DNA from: CAG-411 sp045124315
GTDB lineage: Bacteria; Bacillota; Clostridia; Lachnospirales; Lachnospiraceae
Assembly (NCBI GenBank): GCA_045124315.1
Contig: JBGVLO010000086.1
Location: 1-31,746 of the forward strand
Direction of reading: 5' to 3'
Length of the DNA stretch: 31,746 bases
In this document: piece by piece, positions 8,143-14,357 of the stretch
How the letters are laid out: each line of letters opens with the position of its first letter
Position numbering within the stretch: position 1 is the first letter of the stretch
The notes under the pieces: model-generated
What the model saw: only the letters and a program-made list of their open reading frames with translations
The model's database searches: none
Told to the model about the DNA's origin: nothing
Translations under genes and position numbers: made by a program

Positions 8143-8217
8143 TTTTCGCCGGTAGCGAGACAACTGTGTGGTATGTTTCAACTTGATTGGGACATTACTT
8201 CTAAATCGAATTTAGTT

Positions 8218-8275
8218 GACCGAGAGGTCGGATATTATAAGATGATGAAAGGTGTTGCTTAGGTAACACCTTTTG
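8218..8275 (+). terminator. Intercistronic hairpins between pflB and pflA
   Basis: GACC-GAGA-GGTC (8218-8229) is a short GNRA-type hairpin. AAAGGTGTT (8248-8256) pairs with AACACCTTT (8265-8273) and is followed by a short T-rich end. This looks like a leaky terminator that would leave pflA less expressed than pflB. Confidence 0.65.
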
Positions 8276-8417
8276 TCGTATAAAAGGAATTGAGATTGGT
8301 TATAATTGAACAGGAATGTTTGAATGGAAGAAGTCGAATTGTTGAAATGGTGCAATTGATTGATTCAAATACTGCTGTTTAGTTATAAAACAGAAAAAAG
8401 GATAGGAGGAAAGAAAC

Positions 8418-9170
8418 ATGAGTGAAATTTTAGGTGCAATTCATTCAGTGGAGAGTTTCGGTTCTGCAGATGGACCGGGAGTGCGTTATATTATATTTTT
8501 GCAAGGGTGTGCAATGCGGTGTAAGTATTGCCATAATCCGGATACATGGGCTTCACAAAAAGATGTGAAAATGCAGACAGCAGATGAATTATTAAAGACC
8601 GCACTTCGTTATAAACCATACTGGAGAGAAACCGGTGGAATTACAATTAGTGGTGGAGAAGCTTTACTGCAGATTGATTTCTTAGTGGATTTATGTAAGA
8701 AAGCAAAGGAGCAGGGAGTACATGTTACAATTGATACATCTGGTAATCCGTTTACTAAGGAAGAGCCTTTCTTTAGTAAATTCCAGGAACTGATGAAATA
8801 TGTAGATTTGTTTATGTTGGATATTAAGCATATCGATAATGCCAAACATGAAGAATTAACCGGACAGAAGAATGAAAATATTTTGGAGATGGCGAAATAT
8901 TTATCTGAGAATGGAAAGACTATGTGGATCCGTCATGTATTAGTTCCGGGTATCACTACCGATGAGAAGTATTTGAAGGAACTTCATGATTTTATCGAAA
9001 CATTGGATACTGTGGAGCGTGTGGAAGTATTGCCATACCATACATTAGGTGTATTTAAGTGGAAAGAGCTAGGTTTGCCATATGCGTTAGAAGGTGTGGA
9101 GACACCAACGAAAGAACAGTTGGATAAGGCAAATGAAATTTTAGAGACAAAGAAATATTTGGAAGCCTAG
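8418..9170 (+). CDS. pflA: Pyruvate formate-lyase activating enzyme
   Basis: This 250-residue radical-SAM enzyme should use S-adenosylmethionine and a [4Fe-4S] cluster to install the glycyl radical on PflB. The cluster motif is C31-x3-C35-x2-C38 (GCAMRCKYCHNPDTW), followed by the SAM-binding GGE in ITISGGEALLQ. The length matches short PflA activases that lack the extra ferredoxin insert of other glycyl-radical activases. The ATG follows AGGAGGAAAG. It is probably transcribed partly with pflB across the hairpin at 8248-8275 and is closed by the strong terminator at 9207-9250. Confidence 0.96.
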   Translation: MSEILGAIHSVESFGSADGPGVRYIIFLQGCAMRCKYCHNPDTWASQKDVKMQTADELLKTALRYKPYWRETGGITISGGEALLQIDFLVDLCKKAKEQGVHVTIDTSGNPFTKEEPFFSKFQELMKYVDLFMLDIKHIDNAKHEELTGQKNENILEMAKYLSENGKTMWIRHVLVPGITTDEKYLKELHDFIETLDTVERVEVLPYHTLGVFKWKELGLPYALEGVETPTKEQLDKANEILETKKYLEA

Positions 9171-9206
9171 TCGGTTACAACGTGAATGGATTTGTTATCT
9201 GAATGC

Positions 9207-9250
9207 CGCCTAAGCAGAGAGAAGAATGCCCTCTGTTTAGGCGTTTTTTT
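9207..9250 (+). terminator. Terminator of pflBA
   Basis: CGCCTAAGCAGAG (9207-9219) pairs with CTCTGTTTAGGCG (9231-9243) with one mismatch and is followed by seven Ts. This is a classic intrinsic terminator 37 bases after the pflA stop. Confidence 0.9.
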
Positions 9251-9289
9251 CTTAGTAATATATAAGGAGGCTGTGTATTGCCCAAATCA

Positions 9290-9543
9290 GTTACAGTTCA
9301 CATACCTGTGAACCGATGTCATTTACTTAAGCATTGAACTTTTACGAAAGGATTGGCCTGCGAACACATCTTCCAAAAACCCGCTCTCGCTTGGACTCAA
9401 GCCTAGCGGTACTAAACTCGCTGAAAAGCATCAGCTCATTAAGTGCCGAGGCTTTCGTACAGTTTTTTACAGATGTATTCACATTCCAACCCATATATTG
9501 TGGTTGAGAGCTTAAGTAAATGACATTGCCTGTGAACTGTAAC
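9290..9543. repeat. 254-bp inverted-repeat-bounded element with folded core
   Basis: The ends are GTTACAGTTCACA (9290-9302) and its exact complement (9531-9543). Just inside, ATGTCATTTACTTAAGC (9316-9332) is exactly complementary to 9510-9526. A third nested pair TACGAAAG/CTTTCGTA (9343-9350, 9452-9459) encloses two hairpins: CCGCT/AGCGG with inner GCTTG/CAAGC (9381-9409), and GCTGA/TCAGC (9420-9435). No transposase is present. A minus-strand open frame of 67 codons fits inside but looks non-coding. It resembles a MITE-like or structured-RNA repeat; the 16-bp ATGTCATTTACTTAAG motif recurs at 19664-19679. I believe similar elements are common in Lachnospiraceae, but I cannot verify that here. 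Confidence 0.65.
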
Positions 9544-9546
9544 ATA

Positions 9547-9682
9547 AGTTCAATAAATTGAACTAGAAAAACTGAAAAACAGCTTGAATTATTGAACTTG
9601 CAGTATTACACTAAAAAAAGAGTGAACTTTATGTTCAAAAAGAAACCATATCGTAGCCATGACAGTTGCTTGAATTTTGAAC
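9547..9682. promoter_or_regulatory. Cluster of TTGAAC/GTTCAA half-sites upstream of the fusion gene
   Basis: Four places carry paired half-sites: an inverted pair AGTTCAAT-AA-ATTGAACT (9547-9564); TTGAA then TTGAAC as a direct pair (9584-9597); TGAAC-TTTAT-GTTCA as an inverted pair (9623-9637); and TTGAA then TTGAAC (9670-9682). The next gene begins with an XRE helix-turn-helix, so autoregulation is a reasonable inference. Confidence 0.5.
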
Positions 9683-9749
9683 TTTTGCAAAAGAGTTGAG
9701 CTGCCAATATATCTTAGAACAAAGTGGCTAAGACCATTAGAATTCATTC

Positions 9750-9779
9750 GTTACTGTTCACATACCTGTGAACGGTAAC
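9750..9779. repeat. 30-bp palindrome of the GTTAC-GTTCACA family
   Basis: GTTACTGTTCACA and TGTGAACGGTAAC face each other across TACC. It is related to 23376-23405 and to the ends of the element at 9290-9543. It lies 67 bases upstream of the XRE-aminotransferase start. Confidence 0.7.
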
Positions 9780-9845
9780 ATTCATTTGTTTCATGCCGTT
9801 ACCAAAAGATAGAAATAAATAAAAACGGAAAGAAGGTGCAGTAGA

Positions 9846-11432
9846 ATGGCAATTTTTTCAGAACGTTTGCGAGAGGTTATGGAAGAGAGAGGATTAAAGC
9901 AGGTGGATGTGATCCGGCTAGCGGAAAAGATCGGGGAACCCTATGGGATTAAAATAGGGAAAAGTCATATGAGCCAGTATCTCAATGGAAAAAATGTGCC
10001 TCGTATGGATATTATGAAAGTGCTTGCAGAGGCTTTGCAGGTGGATCAATTATGGCTGCAGGGAGAAGATGTGGAAAAAGAAAGAAAAAGTTCCATAAAT
10101 GAAAAAAGTTCAAAGCAGCAAGTGCAAAGTAGTGAGAAAGAAAATAAGGATGCGCAGGAAGAGAAAGTGCATCGTGCAACTATAGAAAACAATCATAGAA
10201 AGGGGAAGGAAGTTATGAGAACATTTACAAAGTCGGCAAAGTTAGATAACGTATTATATGATGTGAGAGGACCAGTACTGGATGAGGCTAATCGTATGGA
10301 GGATATGGGAATGCATATCCTTAAGTTGAATATTGGAAATCCTGCGCCTTTTGGGTTCCGCACGCCCGAGGAAGTGATTTTTGATATGCGTCAGCAATTG
10401 ACAGAGTGTGAAGGATATTCGGATTCCAAGGGATTGTTCTCTGCTCGAAAAGCGATTATGCAGTACGCACAGCTGAAGCATATTCCCAATGTAGAGATTG
10501 GGGATATTTATACAGGGAACGGAGTCAGCGAATTAATTAGTTTGTGCATGCAGGCATTGTTGGATGACGGAGATGAGATTCTGATTCCGGCACCGGATTA
10601 TCCATTGTGGACTGCCACTGCTACTTTAGCCGGTGGAAAGGTAGTACATTATATATGTGATGAGGAGGCAGAGTGGTATCCGGATTTGGATGACATTAAG
10701 AAGAAGATTACAGACCGTACAAAAGCTATCGTGATTATCAATCCAAACAATCCCACAGGGGCATTGTATCCAAAGGAAGTGTTGGAGCAGATTGTAGAAG
10801 TGGCGAGAGAACATCAGTTGATCATTTTTTCGGATGAGATTTATGATCGCCTGGTTATGGATGGAGAGGAGCACATTTCCATTGCGTCTCTGGCACCGGA
10901 TTGTTTCTGTGTCACCTTTAGCGGATTGTCCAAGTCTCATATGATAGCAGGTTTCCGAATTGGCTGGATGATCTTAAGTGGAAAGAAAGAGATGGCAAAA
11001 GATTATATAGAGGGAATCAATATGCTGTCCAATATGCGCCTTTGTTCCAATGTGCCGGCCCAGTCTATTGTGCAAACGGCATTGGGGGGACATCAGAGTG
11101 TGGAAAACTACATTGTACCAGGTGGAAGAATTTATGAGCAGAGAGAGTATATCTATAAGGCTTTGAATGAAATACCTGGAATTAGTGTGGTGAAGCCAAA
11201 GGCAGCTTTTTACGCATTTCCTAAGATTGACGCAAAGAAATTCAACATTACCAATGATGAAAAATTTGCCCTGGATTTCTTGAAAGAAAAGAAGGTATTA
11301 CTGGTACATGGCGGTGGCTTTAACTGGGGACAGCCGGATCATTTTCGAATTGTATATCTGCCTCGAATTGAAGTGTTGGATGAAGCAATGCATCATTTGG
11401 CGGATTTCCTAGAAGGCTACAGACAAAAATAA
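9846..11432 (+). CDS. XRE helix-turn-helix fused to AlaA-type aminotransferase
   Basis: The protein has 528 residues. Residues 1-70 form a Cro/CI-type DNA-binding domain (GLKQVDVIRLAEKIG, SHMSQYLNGKNVPRMD). Residues 75-122 are a polar, charged linker. From residue 124 onward it is a complete class I PLP aminotransferase very close to E. coli AlaA (glutamate-pyruvate transaminase): KLNIGNPAPFGF, GNGVSELI, PAPDYPLWTA, INPNNPTGA, and the PLP lysine K363 in FSGLSKSHMIAGFRIGW. M124 coincides with the AlaA N-terminus and has an AGGGGAAGGA sequence just upstream (10201-10210), so a shorter catalytic form could also be made. The fusion differs from MocR regulators, which carry a GntR-type domain. It may be an enzyme that senses its own substrate, or simply a tethered pair. 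Enzyme assignment is strong; regulatory function is inferred. Confidence 0.88.
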   Translation: MAIFSERLREVMEERGLKQVDVIRLAEKIGEPYGIKIGKSHMSQYLNGKNVPRMDIMKVLAEALQVDQLWLQGEDVEKERKSSINEKSSKQQVQSSEKENKDAQEEKVHRATIENNHRKGKEVMRTFTKSAKLDNVLYDVRGPVLDEANRMEDMGMHILKLNIGNPAPFGFRTPEEVIFDMRQQLTECEGYSDSKGLFSARKAIMQYAQLKHIPNVEIGDIYTGNGVSELISLCMQALLDDGDEILIPAPDYPLWTATATLAGGKVVHYICDEEAEWYPDLDDIKKKITDRTKAIVIINPNNPTGALYPKEVLEQIVEVAREHQLIIFSDEIYDRLVMDGEEHISIASLAPDCFCVTFSGLSKSHMIAGFRIGWMILSGKKEMAKDYIEGINMLSNMRLCSNVPAQSIVQTALGGHQSVENYIVPGGRIYEQREYIYKALNEIPGISVVKPKAAFYAFPKIDAKKFNITNDEKFALDFLKEKKVLLVHGGGFNWGQPDHFRIVYLPRIEVLDEAMHHLADFLEGYRQK

Positions 11433-11634
11433 CGGAGAATAATAATGAAAAATAGTGAAAAATTCTTAATTTCTTTTCAATAACATCTTGTATTTCCGTG
11501 CGAAAATATAATTTGTAGCAGTCGCTATTTATGGGGAATTCCTCTAAAAATGGGGGTTTCTCCATCTGTGGTAAAGACTTTCAAGGCATAATCAGGTACG
11601 CTTTGATAATAAAAAGGAAAAGGAGGTATCTGAT

Positions 11635-12123
11635 ATGGATACAGTAAAGATGGGAAAATTCTTAAAAGAACTTCGAAAGGAAAAAGGATTTACTCAAGAG
11701 CAACTTGGAGAAAAAATTGGTGTGACAAATAAGACCGTGTCACGATGGGAGAACGGAAATTATATTCCACCGGCTGAATGTCTGGTAATGCTCTCAGATA
11801 TTTATGGAATAAGTATCAATGAAATTTTATCAGGCCAGAAGCTCACCGCGGACGAATTTGCCGATGCAGCTGAGGATAACTTAAAAGGTGCTTTAGAACT
11901 CAGTGACCAATTATTCAAAAAATCTGAGAAGACGCTTACTATTATGTGGGGTGCATCCATAGTGCTCACTTTGTTAATCATTTTCCTTCTTCCTACGAAA
12001 GAATTAAATTTGGGATATAGTTTATTGTTGATTTTTTTAGTTGGTGCACTTGGATTTCTTAGCAATACGATTCATTTCATCGCACTTGTGCTGAATAAGG
12101 AAAGGTTTGGTAATGGTAGATAA
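11635..12123 (+). CDS. XRE-family regulator with two C-terminal membrane segments
   Basis: Residues 1-66 of this 162-residue protein are a typical Cro/CI helix-turn-helix (GFTQEQLGEKIGVTNKTVSRWENG). About 35 polar residues follow, then two hydrophobic segments at roughly 101-118 and 125-152. It should be a membrane-held DNA-binding protein similar in plan to the one at 5025-5468 but with two segments rather than one. The ATG follows AAAAGGAGGT. Its 3' end overlaps the next gene by 11 bases, implying translational coupling. Function and targets are not evident. Confidence 0.85.
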   Translation: MDTVKMGKFLKELRKEKGFTQEQLGEKIGVTNKTVSRWENGNYIPPAECLVMLSDIYGISINEILSGQKLTADEFADAAEDNLKGALELSDQLFKKSEKTLTIMWGASIVLTLLIIFLLPTKELNLGYSLLLIFLVGALGFLSNTIHFIALVLNKERFGNGR

Positions 12124-12379
12124 ATGTTTCAATGAAAAAGAGTATATTGCATTAAAAAAATATTATGAGAAGTCAGAACTTAGCTTTTTTACTCATTGTT
12201 CTTTGGGACCGCTTCAGAAGACACTGTTTTTTGAATTGAATGAGGATACAAAACAGTGGCTGGTGGACCATTCGGAAGATGGTTTTGTGGTTGGGAAACT
12301 ACAGGATTTGGCGGTGTATCGAAATGGAGAATTAGTGTATTCTTCCTGTACCCATGAAAAAGAACAGACATTTTTTTGA
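12113..12379 (+). CDS. Small hypothetical protein coupled to the XRE-membrane gene
   Basis: This 88-residue soluble protein is not recognised. It starts VDKCFNEKEYIALKKYYEKS after the initiator Met and has no clear membrane segment, metal motif or signal peptide. I chose ATG 12113, which has AAGGAAAGG seven bases upstream; a TTG at 12107 is less likely. It overlaps the upstream XRE-membrane gene by 11 bases and is followed by a terminator, so the two form a two-gene operon. It could be a partner or ligand sensor of the regulator, but nothing in the sequence shows this. Confidence 0.7.
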   Translation: MVDKCFNEKEYIALKKYYEKSELSFFTHCSLGPLQKTLFFELNEDTKQWLVDHSEDGFVVGKLQDLAVYRNGELVYSSCTHEKEQTFF

Positions 12380-12382
12380 TTA

Positions 12383-12418
12383 ATAGAGCGAGCAGTGTTA
12401 CTGTTCGCTCTATATTTT
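12383..12418 (+). terminator. Terminator after the XRE-membrane operon
   Basis: A 14-bp stem (12383-12396 with 12400-12413, one G-T wobble) with a three-base loop is followed by ATTTTAT. It lies a few bases after the stop codon. Confidence 0.8.
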
Positions 12419-12456
12419 ATGCGAGTAACGAGTTAAAGTCTAGATATTCGTAGGCC

Positions 12457-12490
12457 CATGTGGGTTTAGACCTTTTTACCCTGGTATCAT
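12457..12490 (-). repeat. 34-bp dispersed repeat, copy 2 (ATGATACCAG family)
   Basis: It matches 3327-3360 at 31 of 34 bases. On the minus strand it starts four bases after the stop of the anti-sigma gene, so it may serve as that operon's 3' hairpin (GGGT...ACCC). Confidence 0.7.
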
Positions 12491-12494
12491 GTTA

Positions 12495-13634
12495 TTAAAA
12501 TAATTCCTCTAATAGGCTACGGAATTCCTCAGAAATTCCATCTCCGATTACAGTTGGTTCTCCTTCTGCTTTCGTGAAAGAAGGGATTTTGATCTCCTGT
12601 TCTAAGATTGCATCTTGCCCTTCTGGAGATTTTACACGAATAGTCAAAGTTGTGTAAAAACTTTTGAGGCTGGAAGAGTAAGAAAATCCGGATGAGGAAA
12701 TCTTTTCAATGGTCATGCCTGACTGTAACAGCTTCTGAAGGCGTTCCCAAACTTCTGCAGTTTCTGTTGAGACGCTTCCGTTTTCTTGGAAAAATGGAGG
12801 CATTTCCCTTTGGTTCTCTTCATCGTTTAGGAAGGTGAAGGATGAATATACTTTGTTTGCGTAGTAACAGTATGCCTCGGCATCGAGTAGAATGCCAAAG
12901 TAGTCATAATAGTTTTCTGTTCCATTTTCAGAAGAGCATCCCACAAATTTGAGTTTTCCACTATCTCCAGGTGCGTATTCTAAGAGAAGATTGTTTTTGT
13001 CCCCTTTCAGAGAAACGGAAACTGATTTGCTGCTGTAAGACCAGTTGTTTACATAATAGGATTCGACGGTTGTTTTCGTAGAGAAAGTTTGATCTTTCAA
13101 TATTGTATCATAAAAAGCTTTTAAATTATTTTTACAGTCTGCTTCCCATTGAGCCAGACCTTCTTTTTGGTCCAGATAAATAAGCTCTGTGTCAAGGGAG
13201 TGAAAAAAAGCATCCGTATTTCCTTCTAAAAGTTCTTGGGTAATGTATTTTGCCTGTTTCTGAAGTTCATAATTTTCGATTGCTTTCCATCCGGTCATGG
13301 CTGCTATAACCACACTAATCAGAACAATACAGCAAAGCAAAATTGCTGCCACGTCCAATATACATCGAAACCATAGTTTTCTCTTCAATTTCTTGAAGGG
13401 TTTTAATTCTTTTTTGATTTCCTCCAGTGTGGGAGTGGAAGCGGAACTGTTTTCTTGTTCCTGGTCTGGGTGAAGGGGTGCTGAGTCTTTATCTACTTTG
13501 ACCAGCTGACGCTGGAGGTATGCCTTGCAGTCTTCGCAGTTTTCTACGTGATTTTCGATCCATTTTGCACTGGCATCTCCACACAAGCCTTCCACATATA
13601 GTTGTATCATATCTCTTATTTTTTCACATTCCAT
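12495..13634 (-). CDS. Membrane anti-sigma factor with N-terminal zinc finger
   Basis: Residues 1-36 of this 379-residue protein hold the ZAS/zf-HC2 pattern: C3, then H29-x3-C33-x2-C36. A charged stretch follows, then one membrane segment at about 90-113, then an external domain of about 260 residues with many Ser/Thr/Tyr residues and no recognised fold. The layout is that of single-pass anti-sigma factors that hold a sigma factor at the membrane until a signal outside triggers release. It starts 16 bases after the sigma gene stop and has AAAGGCGGT as its ribosome site, so the two are co-transcribed. The signal cannot be inferred. Confidence 0.85.
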   Translation of the reverse strand: MECEKIRDMIQLYVEGLCGDASAKWIENHVENCEDCKAYLQRQLVKVDKDSAPLHPDQEQENSSASTPTLEEIKKELKPFKKLKRKLWFRCILDVAAILLCCIVLISVVIAAMTGWKAIENYELQKQAKYITQELLEGNTDAFFHSLDTELIYLDQKEGLAQWEADCKNNLKAFYDTILKDQTFSTKTTVESYYVNNWSYSSKSVSVSLKGDKNNLLLEYAPGDSGKLKFVGCSSENGTENYYDYFGILLDAEAYCYYANKVYSSFTFLNDEENQREMPPFFQENGSVSTETAEVWERLQKLLQSGMTIEKISSSGFSYSSSLKSFYTTLTIRVKSPEGQDAILEQEIKIPSFTKAEGEPTVIGDGISEEFRSLLEELF

Positions 13635-13650
13635 TTTGAATACCGCCTTT

Positions 13651-14127
13651 CTAATTGATTTTTTCTAGTATTTTTTCTTTTGCCCGTCGATAGGTCACTC
13701 TTGCCCAAAGGTCTGTTTTATCAAAAAGTTCTCCAATCTCCCGAAAACTTAATTCCCCAAATACACGGAGAGAAAATACTTCTTTATATGGTTCTTTCAG
13801 GTTATGTAGGATTTTATGAATTTGTATTTTGCTCTCTTGGTGTAATAGCTTTTCTTCAAAGGAGACTCCGGCATATTCCTGAATTACCTCAAGGGACATA
13901 TTTTGATTTTCTTTTCGTTTCACATGATTGAGATATTCGTGTTTTCCTATGGAGCACAACCATGTGGTAATGCTGCTGTTTCCCTTGTAGTTATCCAGAT
14001 GTTCAATTGCCTTTAGGAAAGTCGTTTGTAAAAGATCTTCTGCCAATGTGGAATTGTTGCATAATTTCAGTAAATATTCATACACGGTATGTGCGTATTT
14101 TTCATAGATTTCCTCATAGGCATTCAT
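13651..14127 (-). CDS. ECF-type RNA polymerase sigma factor
   Basis: This is a 158-residue protein with the two ECF domains. Region 2 covers about residues 3-75 (ALYEKY-type start, LAEDLLQTTFLKAIEHLDNYKG, TTWLCSIGKHEYLNH), and region 4 covers about 100-155 (LKEPYKEVFSLRVFGELSFREIGELF, RRAKEKILEK). It should direct RNA polymerase to a small regulon together with the anti-sigma factor encoded just downstream. The ATG at 14127 has AAGG about eight bases upstream; a GTG three codons earlier overlaps that ribosome site and is less likely. The upstream region holds the dyad TGATACA...TGTATCA (14174-14207). I did not find a convincing ECF self-promoter. Confidence 0.88.
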   Translation of the reverse strand: MNAYEEIYEKYAHTVYEYLLKLCNNSTLAEDLLQTTFLKAIEHLDNYKGNSSITTWLCSIGKHEYLNHVKRKENQNMSLEVIQEYAGVSFEEKLLHQESKIQIHKILHNLKEPYKEVFSLRVFGELSFREIGELFDKTDLWARVTYRRAKEKILEKIN

Positions 14128-14270
14128 AGGTTTCACCTTCCTTCCTACTTATTAGACAACTGAAATGTAAAAATGATACAAATTTTTTTCTTAAATCTAG
14201 TGTATCAGTTATGGAAGGATTATGGAAGAAGTAACGTTTGTTCTTATTTGGAGAGGGATTAACCAATGGA

Positions 14271-14345
14271 TTTAATTCGATTTAATTCGGTTTTAACTCG
14301 ACAATCATGGTGAGTTGAGTTATAATTGAGTTAAATTGAAATTAA
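14271..14345 (+). promoter_or_regulatory. Promoter with a two-armed 10-bp-phased repeat operator
   Basis: TCGACA (14298-14303) and TATAAT (14321-14326) are 17 bases apart, a good housekeeping promoter for the gene at 14358. Three forward units of the type TTTAAYTCGA lie at 14271-14280, 14281-14290 and 14292-14301. Three reversed units of the type TTGARWTWAA lie at 14316-14325, 14326-14335 and 14336-14345. Together they form an imperfect dyad that covers the -35, the -10 and the start of transcription. A repressor binding along one DNA face is implied. Confidence 0.65.
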
Positions 14346-14357
14346 GGGGTGTAATCT

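Noticed and set aside
9342..9545. 67-codon minus-strand open frame
   Set aside because: It lies wholly inside the inverted-repeat element, starts within its terminal repeat and shows no protein-like domain; the nested stems explain the sequence better.
9846..11432. MocR/GabR-type regulator
   Set aside because: The N-terminal domain is a Cro/CI (XRE) fold, not a GntR winged helix, and the enzyme part is AlaA-like.
14137..14260. ECF self-promoter upstream of the sigma gene
   Set aside because: No AAC-type -35 with a matching -10 at the right spacing could be found; only a TGATACA/TGTATCA dyad is clear.
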